A stretch of 64,000 nt of DNA from NCBI GenBank assembly GCA_022113835.1, contig JAILWY010000023.1, positions 2,108,001 through 2,172,000 on the forward strand, given 5' to 3'. The notes beneath the pieces were generated by a model. That model worked only from the letters and a program-made list of their open reading frames with translations. It ran no database searches and was not told the DNA's origin. The translations under genes and the position numbers were made by a program. Position 1 is the first letter of the stretch. Each line of letters begins with the position of its first letter. The stretch is from Atopsyche davidsoni (lineage: Eukaryota; Arthropoda; Insecta; Trichoptera; Hydrobiosidae). Below, piece by piece: positions 1-12,898 of this stretch.

Positions 1-51
1 TCATTGAGAAAGAGTAATATGCCGAATAAAATTAAAATGGTTCTCTCTCAG

Positions 52-1017
52 GTGGCCAAGGGGGTGGGGCTCCCGGCTCACGGAGGATTGGCTCAGTGGC
101 AGATATGGACCCCCTCAGTGAGTACGGCGGCGGACACGCTCCGCACGCTACCCACGCTCATGCCGCTCCGCAGCCCAAGCCAGCTGTCAACAGCGGCATT
201 CCAACCGTGAGGACCTCCGCTTCTATTAACTTCAATTAAATTCACAATAAAAATAGAACTACTGCTTTCTATGTGACTTGATCGAGAACTCTTAGCATAG
301 TAATATATTTTTAGCCATTTAAATCACAAAAGGTATAAAGATTTCAAAGTTACTTCCAGCAAATAAAGTCTATAGTGAGCAGGCTCACTCTTATCGAATG
401 GATCGTCTCATTTGATATAATAAGTCATCAAGTGCCCACTCTAGAAGTATTGTATGAAATAATTGATATTTTGATTTATCAAAACTCCATTGCATTATGA
501 AAAATATATCAGTTGTTTTGCTTATATTTTCAGAGAGTCTACATTGCCATGTATGATTATGAAGCTACAGATACAGATGAGGTTTGTATATAAATAGAAT
601 AAAAACTAATGTACTTTGCATATAAGATAATATTAAAGCAAAAAATATTAATCACAAACATACATGTGCTGTAAAGGCATGTTAAAACTATAACCACAGC
701 CAAACCTAACGATTATCAATACATTTATTGTGAGAATTCTAAAATCAACTGCTTGTAGTTTAACTTTAGGACCTTGCAAGTAGTGTTTCATGGAATCGAA
801 ATATACAGCTTGATATCATCTTCAAACTGAACCATCCTCAAAATCACTACATTTACAATCATACAATACTTATTGAACATTTCAGGTGTCATTCCGCGAG
901 GGAGATCTCATAACCAATGTGTCAGCTATTGACGAGGGCTGGATGACGGGTCGCGTCCAGCGCACGGGCCACACTGGCATGTTGCCCGCAAACTACGTAG
1001 AACTCGCACAGATCTGA
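52..1017 (+). CDS. Lasp: LIM and SH3 domain protein Lasp, C-terminal part
   Basis: Partial gene; the 5' exons (LIM domain, nebulin repeats) lie left of the window. Three coding exons join in phase: 52-206, 534-581 and 886-1017 (TGA at 1015-1017). Exon 52-206 encodes a Gly/Pro/His-rich linker that includes [17 protein letters not shown] and ends in IPT. The other two form one SH3 domain: [16 protein letters not shown], then VSFREGDLI, a GW pair, and the closing [11 protein letters not shown]. The ALYDY-type motif, the tryptophan and the PxxY signature are all present. Lasp family proteins bind actin and, through SH3, proline-rich partners at muscle and cell-cortex structures. The SADY/D-P-L linker and the TDEVSFREGD stretch are what point to Lasp rather than another SH3 protein. 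Acceptors ttctctctcag, atattttcag and acatttcag are strong; the donor after exon 534-581 is gtttgt, a little weak. Confidence 0.87.
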
Positions 1018-1414
1018 CGCCCCCCCTCTTCTCTGCACCTTGTGGCATCCGAGTGAGCGGCACATCAATAATCCGGTTTACTCTAACGATAATATGTTTT
1101 AAAAATGACCGTTGAGAAAAAGTGTAGAAACTTTCTCCACTTTTGCATTTTCAAATTTAATATCTTTAAATTATTATTTCAAATAATCGGTAATAGTTGT
1201 ACTGTTGTCAAATTAATTAACAATTGGTCCTGTAATTTTTTTATTTGATTCTATCGGTATTGTTAGAGGCTTTCTGCTTTTTAACTCGTTTCATTTTGTT
1301 ACAGAGATTTTTGCAACATTTTTGTGAAAATGATATAGATTGTCAATCAAATCGAACAGTGAGAGTTTTATTTTATTAATAAATATACTGTTGCATTGAG
1401 GTATCAGTATGTAA

Positions 1415-1417
<3 letters not shown>

Positions 1418-1448
<31 letters not shown>
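1418..1448. repeat. (TA)n microsatellite
   Basis: Uninterrupted TA dinucleotide run of about 30 bases in the presumed Lasp 3' region. Confidence 0.9.
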
Positions 1449-1449
<1 letters not shown>

Positions 1450-4270
1450 CATTTTGTCAGGAATGGCAAAAAAGAGACTCAAAGTACAATACTTTTTTTA
1501 TCATTTTAGATGAATTTTTTATAAATTAAAATTTTGTACGAATTTCTGTCATAGAACCACGCTATCCTCCTCGATACCCACTCTAACATTTCATGCCTCA
1601 CCACTGAAAACCAGTTAAATGTTCTATATTATTTATTTATATATTTTTTCAACATCTTCACTATACACGGTTATTTTTTCACGGTACTTTTTTGTTATTT
1701 TTCAACAAACTGCAATACTTTACCAAAAGACAATGTTCATCAGCGGAATTCTTTGGTCTCTGCTGAAATTCTTGGAAAGCTCACCGTATACAAATTGTGG
1801 GTCTTTAATACTTTACATTCGAGTTTGAAAGTGCATTGCTTTAACAAAAACTTGCAGATAATTGAACTTCCACTGCACTCTACTGGTGCGATATATGCAC
1901 ATGTCATTCCACTTTGTCCGGCTATTTTATTAAACTACTTGAAGAGATAGCTTGACTATATTATTTGTTTTGTTCATAATCAGACTATGAACGCTTGCAG
2001 GAGCATACGTAAACTGAACCAAAGTTATCAACAACATCACGTAAAATGAAACGTAGGGATTTCGACACATATATTTTTTCTTGTGAGATAAATTACTGGT
2101 TTTCAGTTTTATATTTGAAGTTTCCCTCTACTTCACTAATCCAATAAAGCTATAATTATCAATTAACTAAGAAGACTATAATATTTTTTTGTACAATAAG
2201 TGATAAATTAATATTGTTTGGTTATAATAAGTGCCTATTCTTACCAGTTTGCCTTAGTTGTGATGTACGTTATCTCAAAATGGTCGTTATTATATGACTA
2301 TTTACTATAAGATAATAGCGGTACCTATCATTTGAGATTTTAAGTAACCCGTTTACTTTTTTAACTTTTAAGATCTACAGCATGTGTCTTTGCTAACCGA
2401 GCAATATCGAAGTGTTTTATCGATTGAACAAAACTTGAGGAATTGTCAAATAATTGACAATGATCACTTGTAACTTTTGTGAATTCTTAGTGCATAATAC
2501 GGAGTTGTTTGAACTTTGAATGCCTCACATTTAAATTTTTAGACGTTTGAACAACTTGTTTTCTTTTTTTCTTCTTCTTGTCTTATCTACTGAAATGAAC
2601 GCTCTTCGTTTCAAGGCGACGCTTCCAGTGTTTTGGGCACTAGATACAACAAATGGAATTAACAAATTTTGATAATATTTACTAATTTTTCATATCATTA
2701 AACTTATAAAGCACAGCTGCTATTGCACGCTGTCGATGCCTTGTGTTTGTGTAAGAATCACTATCATTATGTCTAGAAATTTTTACATATAAATATATTT
2801 TTGTACAATGTGGAAGTAATGTTATTATTCCATTTTTTCTTGGAAGTATAAAATAAATGATAGTTCGATACCCGTAGTGAAACGTCGCTCTAAATATTTG
2901 CACTCGAGGTTGTCTGCCGAGTAAGCAGCAAAATCCTCATGAAAGAATATGACCATTGTAGGATTGAAATTCATTGGATTGTACTTTTACAAAGAAATGT
3001 CCATTTTACTTAGATTATTCATAAAATTTATTAAACTTATTCTAAATTTTTAATGTAGTTAAGGATTGACCGTGTCACCAATAATAATTTTGCAGAATCA
3101 AGTGTGGAATAAACATGCTTCGGTATTTAAAAAAAAAAAAATTCCCTTGCATTTTTGTGATACTATTATTGGCATATCGGTGAATTTCTAATACTGAGAC
3201 TGTTTTTTTGTATTTTATCTATTCAAAATTGTACTCCTTAATCTTATATGATATACTATATTGTATTATGTCAATTCAATAATCAATTTGAAATTTTGCC
3301 AAAAATGTTGATTATGGGCTACAACAATCTAGCATGTTTAATTAATGTACCTATGTAAGTCCTAGTGAAAAACTAAGAATTGATGTTTCATAGTTTTTTT
3401 ATTTATGTGCGATTTATTTGTTAAGAATTTTTCTATTGTACGGACAATAACAACCATAGCTTACTCCAATGTAAACATTATTGAAGCCGTGAGAACATAT
3501 GTGATGATTTATTCTATGGTGTTCTTTATTACATTCTATGAGATTAAAACTATGAATCAAATGGGTTATTGTGAAAACATTTGCTTTCAATTAATTTATT
3601 TTTTGTTGAAATCTAAATTGATGAAAATATTTTTTAAATCCATAAAATGCATTTATTTTATGTAATGTAGGCATTCCCAGTCTAATTCCAATTATTTTAC
3701 AATCTTATTGTCTATTTTTTTAATTTATCATTCCGATTTTAACATTGATTATTTTTTCTTTACAGTATTGTCTTTAATTTTATGCCAAAAATAGGTTATA
3801 ATACCTAAAATATTATTTGCTAAGTATCAATGAGAGGTTTCACGGCCAAGGTGTGTGCGTATATCTCAAATCAAACATTTAATATTGCTAACGATTCCCT
3901 TTCGTTCACATCATGGGCTGTAACCAGAATTCCACTGCCAAGTGACAGATTTAAATCATGCTGTCAGTTGCCCGAATAGTTGCACATTTGTTTGCTGGTA
4001 ACTTAGTGCATTCAGCGAACCAATCACAGTTAAAACAGCTCTCGCCTGTTTTGCTCGGTGCAGTCAGAGAAACGACTGCAGCCGTTCAGTGTACACGACA
4101 CTGTCCAGCGCAGCTCATAGATTCTTAGTTTACAATTGGTATGATATTTAGATGGCCTATTGATAATTATTGACTGGTTCAAAATTATAAAAGTAAATGC
4201 AAAGATCTTTATTGTAAATATACTTACATAGATTTTCCAAGAGTAGCTTAGTATTGTACCAAAATTTATA

Positions 4271-4271
4271 A

Positions 4272-4312
<41 letters not shown>

Positions 4313-4313
4313 C

Positions 4314-4384
<71 letters not shown>

Positions 4385-4430
4385 CATATATACATATATA
4401 TATATACATATATATATACATATATATATA
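4271..4430. repeat. Long TA/TATACA microsatellite
   Basis: About 160 bases of TA repeats interrupted at intervals by single C residues (TATACATA units). It generates spurious Ile/Tyr open frames on both strands, which should be ignored. Confidence 0.93.
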
Positions 4431-6274
4431 CTATACGATCACGATTTTATTTCACTTTGCAATTTTTATTATTTGTAAAGATAAATGTAGAATAATATTT
4501 TTTTATTAATTTAATATATATTTTATGTTGGCATTTCGTTTACAACATACACAGACCGTAGTTTGCTCGTGACACTCAATTTTGATAATCTACCTATAAA
4601 AAAATATGTAATGAATAGCCGGTCCAACGTTAAAGAAATTTGTTAGATTCAATTTTAACAGTTCAATAAGTTTTAGGATGGAATTCTTACATTAGTAGCA
4701 GTGTTAAGACTTTGTGTCAAATTCCTGTTGTTTGCCATTTTCATTTAGTTTTAGACATTATTTATGTTCATAGAGATATTTAACAGCTTATTGTCATTTT
4801 ACTTCTGTCATATAATTTGCAGGAGCTATTTGTGAATATGTAACTGTCAAGAAGGTCCTTCTCTTGCTGACTGATATTAAGGTCTTATAAACTTTTCTTT
4901 TTATTATAATAATAAAATATTATTCTTTTTTGTTGAAATAATATAAAGTATTTTGATTAATTAAAAAATAGCCTGAAAACATCTGTCAATAAAAAAAATT
5001 CCCTACATATTAATCTTTGAACAAAATGTTAATTAGTAGATCACAATTTATTGGTTAGAAACATGTTATCATTGGCTCAGGTTTTCTAATTGAGCAATTA
5101 CAACTTTTAAAAAAATATTTTGTTGCATAATGCCTACTAAATAAAAATTAAAATATAAATACTGTTAATTAATGAACTAATATTTTGTATGCATTGTGTT
5201 ATTTGTAAAATATAGTATGTATTCTGTTTAAGAATTTGTTTTAGGTTTAAAACTATTTTAATATTGATACATACATAATGCAATATCTTCAATAGCTAAC
5301 GATGCATTTATTATTCACACCTACTGAGTAAGTCGAATTCAAAAATTTAAACCATAATGTCGCACATAGTCTGCAAATGTTTATTTTTCCTTCATTTATA
5401 TTTATATACATTTTTTATTGATGACATAATAGTAATATTGTAAATAATTACTCCAGCATTGAAAATCTGCAAGTATTTTACTGCACAAGCTTTGAAGGAT
5501 TAATATAAGTATGCATTTATGGGTGAATGACTCCACTTCTAGGCTGTGAAATTTTTCACCAGTTTGTCTGAGCAACTTGTTAATAATTTATAAGATATGG
5601 GGTATTTTATAGTTTATAATATTGTACCATAAAGGATAAACTACGGGAGTCATTTTTTTGCCATTTTGAAGTTACACTTGCAATTAATTTATTAGTGAGC
5701 TTGAGACCGGAGACTGAATTAATAGAATTAGGTAGTGAATAAATAAAGGAAGTCTGTAGTACTCCGCATTATTGAACTATACTCTCCTGGTTTGAAATAG
5801 CAAAGCTAGTTCCCAACAATATTTAGAATTATCTATTTCCTAATAAATATATAACATGTTTCAAAGGATTTTTAATCACAAGTTATTGCGATATTTGTCT
5901 TAGGTATGTTATGTCTGATATCTGAAAGTATTTATGGATGTAAAATATCAATGCAACAGTTAATCTATCGAATTAGTAGAATTAAAAAGAAACATTGAGG
6001 TTTAATTTTTTAGGGTGTATTTATTTGAAATTAATTCTGAATCTTGATTTATTTACTTAATATTAATTCTTTAATCATGGATATTTTCTAAAATGATAGT
6101 TCATATTGTAAAATATATGGTTATCAACTTCTACGTAAAATTTTCTATTTAAAAGTTATGATACGCTAAAATTCCACATGTTGAAAGGTTCTTCTAAATA
6201 GTAATTGAAATGTGACTACCGTGCTTTATTCTCTAAGATACGAAATGATTTTTGATATCTCATAGCCACATCAA

Positions 6275-6277
<3 letters not shown>

Positions 6278-6313
<36 letters not shown>

Positions 6314-6350
6314 CACATATATAAATATATATATATATATGTACATATAT
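6278..6350. repeat. TA-rich microsatellite
   Basis: About 70 bases of TA repeat. It begins with gtacatatata and ends with tatatgtacatat, so the block as a whole is close to palindromic. Confidence 0.88.
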
Positions 6351-7014
6351 GCAAATATAATTCTCCCTAGATTTTATTGAATGTTGACTTTTTATGTATC
6401 TTATTGATGATTATTTAGTAGGCCTTATGTATTTGATTATTTTATAAAATCTCTTATGGAAATAACAATTTAATTTGTAAAATACTTATTCCTTTTATTC
6501 TAGCTTTACTAAGAAGATTTCAAAAAATATAATATCTTCCATTTGTAATATAAATAAAATTATATGATTATTGTATAAGAAACATTGTATTGATTAATCA
6601 CAATATTTTTGTTGCTTTGTTATATAATATCTTAATTATATCTGAAAATGTCTATGTTGTCTTTTATTTTCCTCGTCTAGTTCTTGCCTCATTTATATTT
6701 GACATGGTCCATCTACATCACTGGTATTATGTTACAATAAAAAAAAAAGATGTTTTCAAAATAAAGCAAATACTGTAGTATGTAATTTAAGGTATTAGAA
6801 ATTTTTAAATTTGACCAAACAGATCAGAGCACTGCATGAATTTTTACTACGATGTGGGCCAAAAGTATTTTTAACATACAAACGTAACGCTTATATTTTG
6901 TGTGTAGAGTATTTACAGACGATTTGTGTGTAAAATGCAACGGGAGGACCGTAAAATTATTACAAGTGTAAGTGCAACCGTGTCATCGACTGCGGGGGAT
7001 TGGATATTTAGGCA

Positions 7015-7056
7015 TGGCAACACTTGGCAGGCCGGGCTCGTGCGGCGTGGCAACAC
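7015..7056 (+). promoter_or_regulatory. Paired TGGCAACAC motifs ahead of the THAP gene
   Basis: The nonamer TGGCAACAC occurs at 7015-7023 and again at 7048-7056, exactly 33 bases apart, inside a short GC-rich block just upstream of the start codon at 7097. GGCAAC is also the half-site of RFX X-boxes, so a transcription-factor site is plausible. There is no TATA box; the block looks like a TATA-less housekeeping promoter or 5'UTR. Confidence 0.35.
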
Positions 7057-7096
7057 CGGGCGTTACGCACACAGCGACAGCACAAGCGCGCGCGAT

Positions 7097-10000
7097 ATGG
7101 CGGAGGGAGCAGCTGTCACCGAGGTGGGCGGCTTTGTTTATATTTTTTCATTATTAACTTTACGTAAGTGATAAAAATTAAAGCGAGCAAACACCAATCG
7201 TTATATCGCGATAATTCTAAACGGTCATTTGTGACAGCGGCGATCATCAGTCGATATGTAAAAAAATAATCTCGCGCGCACACGAAAAAACAATAATAGC
7301 AACTTTGAAATAGTCTGTTTTGCTGATTTTATTTTTGTAAATTAACTGTGTCATTTTTCTGATTGAATTCTCATCGAGTTCCGTATAGTTTGTACGCTTG
7401 TCGACCGCGAGTGAAGTTTTATCAAATACTATTGTTTCTATTTCCAAAGTTTTAGTCTTTTATTATTTGCGCCGCTTTTGTTTATTTTGTAAAACATTTC
7501 CAGACATTTTTTCCCTGACGCGTCCGATGCGTATCGTCCGCGTCGGAGCTGCGGTAATCCGCTTACATAATGCGATTTATATAATTGTTTACACATGCTC
7601 TCATCGCATTTTATATAACGCTATAAATTTTTATGTAACATATTGCAGCGACAGAAGTACCACTCGTGCTCCGTGTATTCGTGCAGGAGCGAGACGGTTC
7701 AGAATGATCCGCCGGCTTTCTACAGCTTCCCGAAAGAGCCCCACAGGTGAGTTCCGCTGTTTACATCATCAGCGGGAGGCGCGAGTCCGCCCAGCTTGCC
7801 CCTTCTCCATTGCAACACTTGTTGATAAAGCGCGGCGGCTCCCCTCCCCGCCCTTCCGCGACCACGAAAATCGACAGACTCGCAAATAAATTCGTCATTT
7901 ACTTTACTACATGATGCTCTTGCACAATAAGAGATTGCTTGTAATTATTTGGTTAACTGTATTTTAGTTTTGAATGTTTAACATTTTGCTTGTTTTGATG
8001 ACTTTAAATGAATCTAGTCCATTGTTGAAAGTTTGCAACAATATTTCACTATGTAAGAGATAAGTGGGTAGTGGCAATACGACGTTACCTATATGTGTTC
8101 GAGTTTCAACACAAACAAAGATATCACATAACATTTTGATACTACTTATATAAGTGTAGTTATCCATTTTGCAATAATTCACATTCAAAGTAAATAAAGA
8201 CTGTCGTGTCCAGTATTAGATAACTTTATTATATCACAATAGGAGTGACCGTGTTAGTCGTATTATTTTAGCATTGAATCAATTGTGACTCGGAGGCTGG
8301 CATAAATGATCAGTCATAGAAGTACTTACTATACTTATGCACAGGAAATAGATTTTATATAATTTTTCTTCTCAAATAAGTTTTTAGTAAATAAATGCTT
8401 ATATTTGTGCACACAGATGTTCCATGTGGGTGCGGAACTGCAACAGACCAGATATCACAGAGTGTTACAAACGCTACGGATCGCGCCGTCTGCATTTTCG
8501 CCACAAGGTTTGCTCCGATCACTTCCGAGACCATGACTACCGGGATCCCAACAACAAGCACCTGGGGTGAGAGTCAATATCTATAGGATACATAGTCTTA
8601 TCATCTACATGTGCTGTAAATTCCCAACTTATCACGCTCAAAGCCTTTCACAATTGAAGAAAATAGAACTCGGTAAAAAATCGGAAGCTATTATTTAGTT
8701 CATATCATTCAACTAATTACAAATAATATTGCTAGCTTTGTAAGAAACCTAATATTTTAGAATACTGTTGATCTATTTAAGTTTGAAATAATTCAAAATA
8801 TTACAATTATTTTGATTGTTTTATTCAGCCAACGATCAGGTCAGCGACCTTTTGTGTCAAAGAATATGTATTCAAAAAAATATATCATGCATAATATTAA
8901 ATATTTTTTACCCAATTGGTACGGTCGGTTTCAGGTTGAACGGTGAAGCAGTGCCATCCATGAACCTGGCATCTTCCCAGTCGGAAGATAGTGCTGACGA
9001 GAATCACAATGATAATCAAATATTCCAAGGTATTACTTTATATGATAATATTAGGATATTGATGCAACACTGGGATTATTCGAAACCAATGTTTTTAGTT
9101 TTGATTTACAAACAATTTTAATTTCTGATATTTAGTCGAAATGGAAAATAATATTGTTTTTCAAGTGTAGCAGTGACGGATTGATGTATTCATAGTTTTA
9201 AATAAATATATGCAAACAATACATAAAATTCATATCTAAGAGACTTCTTATTGCAAATGTTCAGTATTTTTTTTAAATACAGTTAGGGTTCGCGCATAAT
9301 GAAATGAGGCCACCAGCCGTGCACTGACAAGTAATTAAACAATGCTACAGTGTGATCAAACCTATTATATTATATATATATTTTTTTTATTTATTATATA
9401 AGGTAAATTAATCAATCCATAACATTATTACAGTGTGCTAATAATGTAATGTGTAAATTTCCACGCCATTAGAAGGTATTTTATAAATGAGTGAAAAATA
9501 ACAAATGTCATAGATAATTTCTGTTAAATGTACCATATATTTAATGACTTTTACATTGCTTTCCAATTACAAGCAAAGTTTTATTATGAAACTTGTAGCG
9601 TAACCAAATATAAAATCATTTTGATATATGGGATTTCCTGTGCCAAAAAGAAGCAAAAACAAACACAACTAGCCACCTCAGTTTCGTCATTTTTGTGTAT
9701 ATTAGCAATAATTCAATTCAAATAAAAAAATCTAAGCTTATATCAATGATTATTGAATGAGGCAGGTATATAAATTAAATGTATGCACTATAGATATAAC
9801 CATGGCACTTAAATAATTAATCAAATGAGGATGAAGGAACATTAAACAGAGTGTATGGAGCACACCAACATCGCTACTGAGCTTGAAATAGGCTTGATCC
9901 AATGGATTATTCAGCATTTTGGGGACTTAGCCAAAAAACCGCAGACAATAGTAAATGTTGAATCATTGAGGTGCGGATTAATGTGAGAGTACTTTACTGC

Positions 10001-11012
10001 GTGCTAATAAATTTAAACTTTTTTGTCTGTACTTTTTAAAATGATTTGCTAATAATATCTGCAGCAGATTCATTTTCAACGACATTTCTTGTTGTAACTA
10101 ATGAGTCAGTTTTTTTCAAGTATTATTGTAAACTTAATTTACTCTCCGAAACTTTCAATTCTCAAACCAGGACTCCACTTTGTACAAAACCCCAGGACTT
10201 GAGATAAAAATATCGCATGGTCAGTTTGTAAGTTCGAACAATGTCTGCATTCATCTCAAATGGGCATTTTAATCTTTTGTATTACTTTACTATGGGTTAG
10301 TGTGGTTTAAATGACTTCATGAAAGAGTGCACTGTCAAAATTTGCTAACAAGATGTTATTGGCTGACAATAGTTTTGATGATAAAACCAATGACAGGACA
10401 CATTTGTGTTGTGAGATTAAAAGCGTTAAGCGATTAGAATATGCAAAATAAACTTGACATATAATAGTGACTTGAGACTGATATGGGACTAAGTAAAAAT
10501 ATATTTAAAATAATATGAAATATTTTGGATAAAGTACTTTAAGCATTGCATAAAATTATTCAACATCTTGTCAGTTGCAGGCCGAGGTAACTAAGTATTG
10601 GTTAAAATTCCACCTGTCTCAAATTTCTTTTGAGGACTTTTCTCATATTTGTAGAATCAATTTATCAAGTATGAATCGGTAAACATCTTTGTGTAATAAA
10701 TACGAATTTATAAAATATATTTTGTTATCATAGAAAATACTTGTCAACATAATAAAAAATAAATTAAATCATGTTACACGTTTTGTACTCATTTTTAGTG
10801 ACATAGTTACAGTTTGACCAAATGCTAATGGGACTTGATGTTATGTAGATTCCACTGACTCATCATCGTCCGTGTCTGAGGCCTGCAGCGGGCCGGACGT
10901 GCCGTCACTGAAGAAGCGGCTCTTGGACGGCCAGCGTTTGAACTCTCGTCTGCGCAGGGCCATCGAGCGGCTGCGGCGGCAGAACACTAAGTACAAGGAG
11001 AAGCTCACCTAA
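7097..11012 (+). CDS. THAP domain (C2CH zinc finger) protein
   Basis: Complete model of five exons: 7097-7123, 7649-7746, 8417-8566, 8935-9029 and 10849-11012. Phases agree at every junction; the product is 177 residues. The THAP domain spans about residues 11-100: Cys16-x4-Cys21, the conserved Trp46, Cys74-x2-His77 followed by Phe78, and a closing AVPSM that matches the family's AVPTxF box. A Ser/Asp/Glu-rich linker (about 103-140) follows, then a basic helical tail (about 145-177, KKRLLDGQRLNSRLRRAIER and on) that looks like the coiled coil common in THAP proteins. THAP domains bind DNA in a sequence-specific way, so a nuclear regulatory role is likely, but the target is unknown. The start gives 15 residues before the first zinc ligand, longer than usual; the first exon is only nine codons and is the least certain part. 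A polyadenylation signal AATAAA lies at 11239-11244. Confidence 0.85.
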
Positions 11013-11238
11013 ACAGATTGCGTATGACAATCGGAAACAATATGGATTGCAGCGGTGGAAGCTCAAGTCTACAATTTTGGATTGAAATGGTGAATATGTT
11101 TGACATCTTGTACAAAAGTATTCCCAAATCTGAGCTTTTATAAGGTGGTATCTTTTGACTTGTCAATTTTTTACCCCTTGATGTGTACCTATTTTAAGCA
11201 GGCAAATTTTCACATTACCTATATAAAATATTTTGTAC

Positions 11239-11244
11239 AAATAA
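11239..11244 (+). terminator. Candidate poly(A) signal of the THAP gene
   Basis: AATAAA about 230 bases after the stop codon, followed by T/G-rich sequence. Confidence 0.45.
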
Positions 11245-11633
11245 AATTTTGGAAAAGTAGGCACTACTTCGTATGTTGCATGCCCTCTTTCGACATTCTT
11301 TTATATGTTTTAATATTATGTGAAATATGTGATGCTTTGTTTATTTTATGATAACAATTTTTATACATTTTTTAACATTTAATCCTGATTGAAAGTATCA
11401 AATACTTAATGCGAATCGTTCAAATGTTACATTCATTCATGTATTTGAATAGTGTTGCATTCTTCGCTGCATGTTTAATTTAAGCCTTCGGGATGTTATG
11501 TAAGGAGTTAATAACAGGATTCAGAATAGAACTAACAATATGTTATTATGTATTCTTCCAAAGATTATATATTAAAAAACTGAATATTGAAGATTACGAT
11601 GCTGCTAGGTTTTCAGATGAAAATCTAACATTT

Positions 11634-12898
11634 TTATTGAAGGACAATTAGTCTAACTTGTCCCGTCTTGAGCTGGAACGAGTTACCAAACGCAGTCACT
11701 CGTAGGTGTGCTCGGAGCGGCTCATGTGAATTGGGAAATATTTTCTTGCAGTATAATATTATTTATCAATTACAGATGATATTGGATATAATATCATTTT
11801 GGAACATTAAAAAAGTAATTATAAATGTCTTCTTTATATTAACCATGACTATCCTTTTAGAAAAAAAAAGTTTTTTCTGAAAAAAATCATGAATTGCGTC
11901 GTTGATACCGACTTGTTAATCAATGGTCCAATCAAATGATAAAAACGGATCAATGATATAAAATCATTATTATATCTTTTTTATTTTAAATATGATATGT
12001 AATTATGCATATTTTTTTAATATACGAAATGATCTGTTTCAACTATATTTTATAAAATCATTATTACAGACCAATTTTTTAAAAATAGTTTTGTAAATTT
12101 TTTATTGCTTCATTCAATTTTGTTGTTATATTATATATTTTCTTATGAAATAATCTAGTAAAACTTGGCATGGATCATTCAAATAATGTTTGATGTTAGA
12201 TCAGCCATTGATCTAAGGTTAAAGCTTCTCACCAAACACTTCTGGTATTTGTGAATCTATCAAGTTGATCCTTATATTAGATTTACTCTTTTTTTAAATA
12301 CAAAACCAAATTATGTTAGTTGACTTACTACTTTATACTTTAAGACATTAATTAAAATTGTACATCGAAACCTAACCCTTTTAATGTAAGGTTTTTTCCA
12401 TGTATTTATGAAAGCTACAAAGAAAATCATGTTTATTTTATTGTGTACAATCCAATCTAACAATTTTTTTTATAATTTTTTTAATACGTACTAGATCACT
12501 AAAATATCAAAAAGATAAAGGATTTGAAGATAGTTTCTCTTACGAAATTTTTGGAGCGTGTAATCTTGTCGGTTTGTGCTGTTATCTGAGAAGCTCTATT
12601 TATTTTTAGCCATGATTGAAAATGACGGCAACTAAATATATAAGTAGAAACTGTAGTTATATAACATATCTATATAGATGTGTAATAATTTATGATGTGC
12701 CGTAACCTAATGCAACCTAGGTTGAATAAACATGATTCATTACCTCATAAAGTTCATAAGTTATATCGGAAATCATGTTCAATTTGTAGAAATCCACAAA
12801 GTTGGTCAAATAGATTGTAATTTTGCGCATGCCAGGGATTCCTCTGTCAGCTATCCTGAGTGCTGGCAGCTCGCTCACGAGTCCTGGCTGTGCAAAAG
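11634..12898 (-). pseudogene. Two linked exon-like segments, possible metalloprotease propeptide fragment
   Basis: On the minus strand, 12898-12744 is bounded by a good acceptor (ttattattttag) and a donor (GAG|GTAATG) and has a single open frame of 51 codons, including VSELPALRIADRGIPGMRK. It ends in phase 0. A second open stretch, 11744-11634, also starts in phase 0 and reads EPLRAHLRVTAFGNSFQL before a TAA. That string recalls the R-x-HLRVTAFG-x-x-F-x-L pattern of reprolysin (ADAM/ADAMTS) propeptides. The acceptor of the second segment is poor. No catalytic exons (HExxH) follow on the minus strand through the THAP and Lasp region, so this is either a broken gene fragment or the stranded start of an unrecognised gene. 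The family assignment is tentative. Confidence 0.35.

Larger units (their letters stand above)
1018..6960. other. AT-rich intergenic stretch after Lasp, no gene seen
   Basis: The first part is presumably the Lasp 3'UTR. AATAAA occurs at 1378-1383 and 2143-2148, and again near 3108; which one is used cannot be told from sequence. The remainder is AT-rich with TA microsatellites and a short GC-richer patch at about 3840-4140 in which I could not establish a gene. No long open frame with protein-like composition was found on either strand. Confidence 0.6.

Noticed and set aside
4030..4395. 121-codon minus-strand open frame ending in RRELF
   Set aside because: Most of it is translation of the TA microsatellite. 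The last 30 codons look more protein-like but have no splice sites or partner exons.
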